The notes under the pieces were generated by a model that was not told the DNA's origin, made no database searches, and saw only the letters and a list, made by a program, of their open reading frames with translations. Positions 6,695-10,442 of a stretch of DNA of 10,442 nt are shown here, in pieces (position 1 is the stretch's first letter; every line of letters starts with the position of its first letter). The stretch is from NCBI GenBank assembly GCA_034437895.1, contig DAOTTO010000021.1, positions 1-10,442 on the forward strand. Reading direction: 5' to 3'. Source of the stretch: JANRLJ01 sp034437895 (GTDB taxonomy: Bacteria; Chloroflexota; Anaerolineae; Aggregatilineales; Phototrophicaceae). The translations under genes were made by a program, and so were the position numbers.

Positions 6695-7771
6695 TTAAAT
6701 TTTTGGCAACCACACTGCCGCCGTTGTACCCTCGCCGGGGCCGCTGTGCAGCGCAAACTTGCCACCGTGTGCTTCGATAATCCCGCGCACTAGCTTCAAC
6801 CCCATACCATCGGCGGGTTCATTGCCCTCGCCCATCGCGGCCTGTACATGACGCGGCGACATGCCCATGCCATGATCGGTTACGCTGAACCAAACCGTTT
6901 TATCTTCCGCCCACTGCGAAAAAGTCACGATGCCACACTGCGGCGAATTGCTCAAGGCATTGATTATCAATTCCATCAGCGCATGGGTTAAGGTCTCCGA
7001 ATCACCGAAGACTTTCACGTTTGGATTATGTTCGTCAAATTCAAATTCAATATCGCTGCGATTTTCTACAATCGTGGTCGCACGTTCCAACGCTTGCATC
7101 CAAATATCACGCAGCAGCAGATTTTTTCCTTCTTGTGCAATATGCTGCGCCGTCAGCAGACCGTTATCCATCCGAACATACAGCGCCATCTGATCGACAA
7201 TGCGGCTAATTCGACGACTGTCACCGGAAGCAGTATCCAATAAGTGCTGCATATCGGCAGGTGGAAGCTGCTTAAGCTGACGGGAGACGGTTTCTAAAGC
7301 ATGACTGACCGACTCCAGCGGACGTTGAATGCGCTCCGACACCATCTCGACCAATTTTTGTCGGGCTTGGGTCAAATGATTTTCGGCCTCATGGGTGATG
7401 CTGCCAATCCGCGACAAACGCGCAGTGATCGCCCCCAACAATTCACTACTGGAATAGGGCTTGGTGATAAAGTCATCTGCACCCAATTCCATGCCGCGCC
7501 GCATCGATTGACGATCTGCCCGCGCCGTGAGGAAAATAAAAGGCAGGGTCGCCGTCACCGAATCGCCTCGGAGCGCTTCTAACACGCCGTAACCATCCAT
7601 CCCATCCATCGAAACATCGCACAGCACGACATCAGGACGGATTTGCTTCGCCAGTTTTACGCCAACTTGACCGTTAAACGCCCCCTGCGCGTTGTAGCCG
7701 TTATAGATCAACGTTTCGATGATGGTATCACGTACAAGCTGTTCATCTTCGATGACAAGCACTTTCATCAT
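6695..7771 (-). CDS. Receiver fused to histidine-kinase-like module with degenerate H-box
   Basis: A 358-residue cytoplasmic protein with no membrane segment. Residues 1-120 form a receiver: E8-D9 pocket, acceptor D52 in LCDVSMDG, T82 in FLTAR and K104 in ITKPY. A helical linker and DHp-like region span about 125-205. A HATPase_c domain follows: N-box ELIINAL with N271, G1 box VTDHGMGM (297-304), G2 GMGLKLV (322-328), then EAHGG and SGPGEGTTAAVWLP. The canonical SHELRTPL reads SERIQRPL (145-152), placing E146 at the phospho-His position; P151 and the downstream LPP...LLDTA...RISRIVDQM pattern fix this register. The ATP lid is short and lacks the F-box. The protein may bind ATP yet not autophosphorylate normally, acting instead as a receiver-controlled effector. 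ATG at 7771 has GGA 7 nt upstream; an in-frame ATG at 7795 would add eight residues. Confidence 0.85.
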   Translation of the reverse strand: MMKVLVIEDEQLVRDTIIETLIYNGYNAQGAFNGQVGVKLAKQIRPDVVLCDVSMDGMDGYGVLEALRGDSVTATLPFIFLTARADRQSMRRGMELGADDFITKPYSSSELLGAITARLSRIGSITHEAENHLTQARQKLVEMVSERIQRPLESVSHALETVSRQLKQLPPADMQHLLDTASGDSRRISRIVDQMALYVRMDNGLLTAQHIAQEGKNLLLRDIWMQALERATTIVENRSDIEFEFDEHNPNVKVFGDSETLTHALMELIINALSNSPQCGIVTFSQWAEDKTVWFSVTDHGMGMSPRHVQAAMGEGNEPADGMGLKLVRGIIEAHGGKFALHSGPGEGTTAAVWLPKI

Positions 7772-7922
7772 AATGTTTTCCACTTTACATTTCATTTTCC
7801 AAACTCATATAATACTATCTTAGCCGTTTTTCCCTTCTATGGGCGTTAAGATTACGCAACACGTATGAAAAATTTCCGAATCTGTTAATAGAAACTACAG
7901 CGTAAATTTAAGTTTATTGCAA

Positions 7923-7952
7923 TTGTGCGCTTTATCTATTTATGTCTATAAT
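7923..7952 (+). promoter_or_regulatory. Candidate promoter for the LysM gene
   Basis: A perfect -10 TATAAT (7947-7952) lies 18 nt after TTGTGC (7923-7928), a weak -35. A start near 7959 gives a leader of about 40 nt ending in GAAGGG, 8 nt before the ATG. The -10 sits in the loop of the inverted repeat at 7926-7973. Confidence 0.5.
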
Positions 7953-7973
7953 TTAAGTGATTAGATAAGCGCA
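7926..7973. promoter_or_regulatory. Inverted repeat bracketing the LysM promoter (possible operator pair)
   Basis: TGCGCTTTATCTA (7926-7938) and TAGATAAGCGCA (7962-7973) are inverted copies that differ by one inserted T: 12 pairs with one bulge around a 23-nt spacer. The left arm overlaps the -35, the spacer holds the -10, and the right arm begins just after the predicted start site. The half-site centres are about 35 nt apart, roughly three helical turns. This geometry suits a dimeric or looping regulator; a leader hairpin is unlikely because the left arm would lie upstream of transcription. Confidence 0.4.
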
Positions 7974-7998
7974 TATCATAATAAGAAGGGTTAGGTCT

Positions 7999-8775
7999 AT
8001 GAAAACTCATCGTCGGATTTCAAAGGGTCTTGTCGGATTGATGGTTGGGGTCATCCTGACCTTAATCGCCGCCGGGTCTGCTGCCGCACAAGGACAAACC
8101 TATGTCGTGCGCCCGGGTGACACATTAGCAAGCATTGCGGGGCGCTACGGGACGACTGTCCAAAATTTGATAACCACCAATAACATCTTCAATCCCAACA
8201 TCATCTATGTAGGGCAAGTCCTGAGCATTCCGGTCATCCCCCGCGCCAGCACCTACACCGTACAAGCAGGCGATAACTTGTCGAGTATCGCGGCGCGTTT
8301 TGGCGTAACGGTTGATTCGCTTGCCCAAGCCAACAGCATCAGCGTAGGGAGTACGCTCTATCGCGGTCAAACGTTGAACATTCCCGCGACGGGCGGCCCG
8401 ATCACACCGATTTCGTTTGTCTATACAGTGCGGCGCGGCGATACACTCGCCAGCATCGCTGCCACATACGGCGTGACGACCAATGCCATCGCCGCCGTTA
8501 ATCCAATCGCCAATCTGAATGTCATTTACGCTGGACAGCTTTTGAATATCCCGTCGTTAGGGACAGGCGGCCCGATTGTGTCTGACCCTGTACCGACACC
8601 AGTCACATACTATCCGACGACGTACAATGGCTACTACTATGTCCATTATGGCGATACGATGCTCGGAATCGCGGCATGGTTCGGTGTCGATGCTTGGACG
8701 ATTGCCCGCGCAAACGGCATTTACAACCTGAATTGGATTTATGCTGGGCTGCCGCTGTATATACCTGGAAGATAG
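7999..8775 (+). CDS. Secreted protein with four LysM repeats
   Basis: A 258-residue exported protein. The signal peptide is KTHRR, a hydrophobic core and GSAAA with cleavage after about A30. Four LysM domains follow at about 35-78, 86-129, 142-185 and 213-256, each with the Y.V..GDTL..IA..(F/Y)GV.......N pattern ending in (I/L)(Y).GQ.L.IP. LysM 1-3 are close copies; LysM 4 is diverged (YVHYGDTMLGIAAWFGV) and set apart by a Gly/Pro/Thr/Tyr-rich linker (186-212). LysM binds N-acetylglucosamine-containing glycans such as peptidoglycan or chitin. No peptidase, amidase or other catalytic domain is present, so it is probably a wall- or glycan-binding scaffold. GAAGGG lies 8 nt before the ATG. It is divergent from the receiver-kinase gene and convergent with the ADP-ribosylglycohydrolase. 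Confidence 0.9.
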   Translation: MKTHRRISKGLVGLMVGVILTLIAAGSAAAQGQTYVVRPGDTLASIAGRYGTTVQNLITTNNIFNPNIIYVGQVLSIPVIPRASTYTVQAGDNLSSIAARFGVTVDSLAQANSISVGSTLYRGQTLNIPATGGPITPISFVYTVRRGDTLASIAATYGVTTNAIAAVNPIANLNVIYAGQLLNIPSLGTGGPIVSDPVPTPVTYYPTTYNGYYYVHYGDTMLGIAAWFGVDAWTIARANGIYNLNWIYAGLPLYIPGR

Positions 8776-8795
8776 TCAAGCCAGCATGTTTCCAC

Positions 8796-8827
8796 ATGAG
8801 GCGATGCATATTTTAACATCGCCTCAT
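8796..8827. terminator. Perfect 11-bp hairpin between convergent genes
   Basis: ATGAGGCGATG (8796-8806) and CATCGCCTCAT (8817-8827) are exact inverted copies around a 10-nt A/T-rich loop. It lies 20 nt after the LysM stop and 3 nt after the opposing ADP-ribosylglycohydrolase stop. No U-tract follows on either strand, so it could be a bidirectional terminator of non-classical type or a 3'-end stabiliser. Confidence 0.55.
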
Positions 8828-8830
8828 ATC

Positions 8831-9739
8831 TCACTCGTCAAATGCCCAATATGGAAGCGGTTCATGGTGGTTCATCCAACTAGACGGAATCGCTTCCACA
8901 CCCGTATAGCAGACCACAATTCCACCCAGGATAGCGCAAGTGGTATCGACATCACCGCCACCACTTGCCGTTAACCAGATCGCCTCCTCATAATTGGCTA
9001 AACTTTCACCAGCACACCACAATGCAAATGGCACTGTATCCTGAGCAGAAACACGGCGACCATTGCCAAGCGCGGCGACGACTTCTTCTATCGGCATACT
9101 CGAAGGCAGATCGCGTGACTTTACAACACCTGACTTAACCTCGCTGTCACTCAAATACGGTAAAATTAAGTCGATAAATTCTTTTCTCGTTGGCGGATTG
9201 CTTCCTTTTAGTCGGCAGGCGACAGCCGCCGCAACCGCGATGGCAACTGCCCCAGAAATTCCTTCCGGGTGGGCATGGGTGATTTCAGCAGAGAGGCCAG
9301 CATTTTTGACAACGGCAGCTATATCATCCGCAAAATAAGCGCCCAATGGGGCAACTCGCATCGCCCCGCCATTGCCAAACGACCCTTCTCCCCGAAAGAT
9401 AGTTCGACAAAGTTCGCGCCAGTTTCCGCTATCTCGTATTTTCGTCAGGATATGACGTGCGCCCATCCCATAACCGCGCAAACGATCAAAATGTTGGGCA
9501 AAATCTACTGCCAATTTATCCTGATCGATCACTTGATACCGCCGCAAAATAGCATAAATCGACAACGCCATGTTAGTATCATCGGTAAAATGCCATGTCA
9601 CATCGGGTAATTTGCGCGTCTTGATGACATCGCCGAGTGATCGGAACTCGAAGAAACCGCCTAAAGCATCACCGACTGACAACCCTTCTAGAGAAATTCG
9701 CGCCCACGTCAGACGATCTTCATGTACGGATGAAAGCAT
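8831..9739 (-). CDS. ADP-ribosylglycohydrolase family protein (DraG/ARH fold)
   Basis: A 302-residue cytoplasmic enzyme of usual family length. The all-helical di-metal fold is shown by EGLSVGDALGGFFEF (18-32), the first ligand motif FTDDTNM (51-57; T52, D53, D54), NGGAMRVAPLG (123-133), ITHAHPEGI (153-161), and the second ligand motif SGGGDVDTT (259-267; D263, D265, T266), followed by AILGGIV and AIPSSW. Relatives remove ADP-ribose from arginine, serine or other acceptors, or hydrolyse free O-acetyl-ADP-ribose; the target here cannot be told. All metal ligands are present, so activity is likely. No ADP-ribosyltransferase (DraT or toxin type) and no nitrogenase gene is in the window. AGGGG lies 6 nt before the ATG. 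It diverges from proB across a 170-nt gap. Confidence 0.92.
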   Translation of the reverse strand: MLSSVHEDRLTWARISLEGLSVGDALGGFFEFRSLGDVIKTRKLPDVTWHFTDDTNMALSIYAILRRYQVIDQDKLAVDFAQHFDRLRGYGMGARHILTKIRDSGNWRELCRTIFRGEGSFGNGGAMRVAPLGAYFADDIAAVVKNAGLSAEITHAHPEGISGAVAIAVAAAVACRLKGSNPPTRKEFIDLILPYLSDSEVKSGVVKSRDLPSSMPIEEVVAALGNGRRVSAQDTVPFALWCAGESLANYEEAIWLTASGGGDVDTTCAILGGIVVCYTGVEAIPSSWMNHHEPLPYWAFDE

Positions 9740-9813
9740 AATTTTCCCCTATTCGTTCCAAGCCGCTGTGCAATTTCCAACAGGTTTTTATCTTTATACG
9801 CCAGCTAATTACG

Positions 9814-9861
9814 GCATTATAAGCTGACTATTGGGGTACAGCTCGCTAAACATTATAATGC
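9814..9861. promoter_or_regulatory. Symmetric divergent promoter core (ADP-ribosylglycohydrolase / proB)
   Basis: GCATTATAA (9814-9822) and TTATAATGC (9853-9861) are perfect 9-bp inverted copies 30 nt apart. Each contains a TATAAT reading outward: minus strand 9821-9816 toward the glycohydrolase, plus strand 9854-9859 toward proB. The -35 regions would abut in the centre, where AGCTG and CAGCT form a further small inverted repeat. The minus-strand -35 is poor, and its transcript would have a leader of about 70 nt. Confidence 0.4.
9831..9859 (+). promoter_or_regulatory. Candidate promoter for proB
   Basis: TTGGGG (9831-9836) and a perfect TATAAT (9854-9859) are separated by 17 nt. A start near 9866 gives a leader of about 44 nt. 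A second box, TATAAA (9886-9891), would give a near-leaderless transcript. Confidence 0.5.
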
Positions 9862-9909
9862 GCTGCATCACCCGCCTTCTTAACTTATAAATAACCGACA
9901 CCCAAAATC

Positions 9910-10442
9910 ATGACACCCCATCGTATCGTCGTTAAACTTGGCACAAGCACCCTGACAGGCGGCACACCTCACCTGAATCGCCAACGAATGCTGGAAATCG
10001 TGCAGCAAGTTGCGCGTCTGCATCAGCAGGGGTATGAAATGCTGGTCGTCTCATCAGGCGCACAAGCAGCTGGACGCGAGCGACTCGGCTTCCCGGATTT
10101 AGGCCGCGCCATGCCTGCCAAACAAATGCTGGCGGCGGTGGGACAGGGGCGCTTGGTGCAAATTTATGCTGATCTATTCGATATTTTTAACATCGTCGTC
10201 GGGCAAGTGCTGCTCACCCGCGATGATTTAAGCAATCGCACCCGTTATCTGAATGCCCGTGATACTCTCCTGACCTTAATGGAACGGCGCATCGTCCCGA
10301 TCATCAACGAGAATGATACCGTAGCCACCGAAGAAATCCGCGTCGGCGATAATGACAATCTATCGGCTTTAGTCGCCAGCGTCATTGAGGCTGATCTGCT
10401 GGTGCTGCTCACGGATATGCCGGGGCTATTTACCGGTGATCC
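9910..10442 (+). CDS. proB: Glutamate 5-kinase, 5' part (cut by window edge)
   Basis: The first 177 residues of the cytoplasmic enzyme that phosphorylates L-glutamate to gamma-glutamyl phosphate, the first step of proline synthesis. It aligns through its length with E. coli ProB: VVKLGTSTLTGG (7-18), the SSGA loop, AAGRERLGFPDL, AKQMLAAVGQGRL, GQVLLTRDDL, RYLNARDTL, the glutamate-binding INENDTVATEEIRVGDNDNLSAL and LLTDMPGLFT. These cover the amino-acid kinase domain; the C-terminal PUA domain found in many homologues would lie beyond the edge. ATG at 9910 fits the family N-terminus, but no Shine-Dalgarno is visible in the 20 nt before it. proA often follows proB but is outside the window. 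It is divergent from the ADP-ribosylglycohydrolase. Confidence 0.96.
   Translation, partial: MTPHRIVVKLGTSTLTGGTPHLNRQRMLEIVQQVARLHQQGYEMLVVSSGAQAAGRERLGFPDLGRAMPAKQMLAAVGQGRLVQIYADLFDIFNIVVGQVLLTRDDLSNRTRYLNARDTLLTLMERRIVPIINENDTVATEEIRVGDNDNLSALVASVIEADLLVLLTDMPGLFTGD

Noticed and set aside
7280..7310. SHALETV (H157) as an alternative H-box in the receiver-kinase protein.
   Set aside because: It resembles SHELRTP, but using it shifts the rest of the DHp helix pattern by 11 residues and puts no Pro after the His. The SERIQRPL register fits the downstream helix nearly without gaps.
8103..8770. Four similar LysM coding segments considered as a DNA repeat array.
   Set aside because: The similarity is a protein-domain repeat with diverged codons, not a nucleotide array.
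1..10442. Search for tRNA, rRNA, CRISPR, transposase or phage genes.
   Set aside because: No cloverleaf, repeat-spacer pattern, terminal inverted repeats or matching protein motifs were seen by eye.

Overview
The window reads as ordinary chromosomal DNA from a free-living heterotrophic bacterium, most likely a Chloroflexota (Anaerolineae-like) genome. The basis is style rather than a marker gene: near-even GC, a lipoprotein with a Pro/Thr-rich stalk before a beta-propeller, a secreted protein built of four LysM repeats, and a receiver fused to a kinase-like module. Perfect TATAAT boxes precede several genes, and starts are often GTG behind a good Shine-Dalgarno. No phage, IS, CRISPR, rRNA or tRNA signal was seen.

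Layout. 1-3231 (minus strand): a glycerate kinase followed by a secreted heparinase II/III-like protein that runs off the left edge. 3399-3812 (plus): a stand-alone receiver protein. 3816-5081 (minus): a TolB/PD40-type propeller lipoprotein that ends 3 nt from the receiver gene. 5165-6555 (plus): a three-gene cluster of an ABM-domain protein, a KDPG/KDPGal-type aldolase and a VOC-fold protein. 6606-6683: an imperfect 27-bp inverted repeat with a 9-nt internal periodicity. 6695-7771 (minus): a receiver/DHp/HATPase protein whose phospho-acceptor histidine position holds Glu. 7999-8775 (plus): a secreted four-LysM protein whose promoter lies inside an inverted repeat. 8831-9739 (minus): an ADP-ribosylglycohydrolase (DraG/ARH) family enzyme. 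9910-10442 (plus): the 5' part of proB, glutamate 5-kinase, cut by the right edge.

How they may fit together. The heparinase-like protein, glycerate kinase and keto-deoxy-sugar-acid aldolase are compatible with breakdown of an acidic polysaccharide to sugar acids and then central metabolism, but they are not one operon, so this is inference. The propeller lipoprotein and LysM protein suggest surface functions. The two receiver proteins are orphans with no classical partner in view. The gaps between divergent genes are short and several contain inverted repeats around core promoter elements; these, and the degenerate H-box, are the most unusual points. I found no convincing new multi-gene system. 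There is no gene-free stretch over 300 bases; the longest gap is 227 nt (7772-7998).
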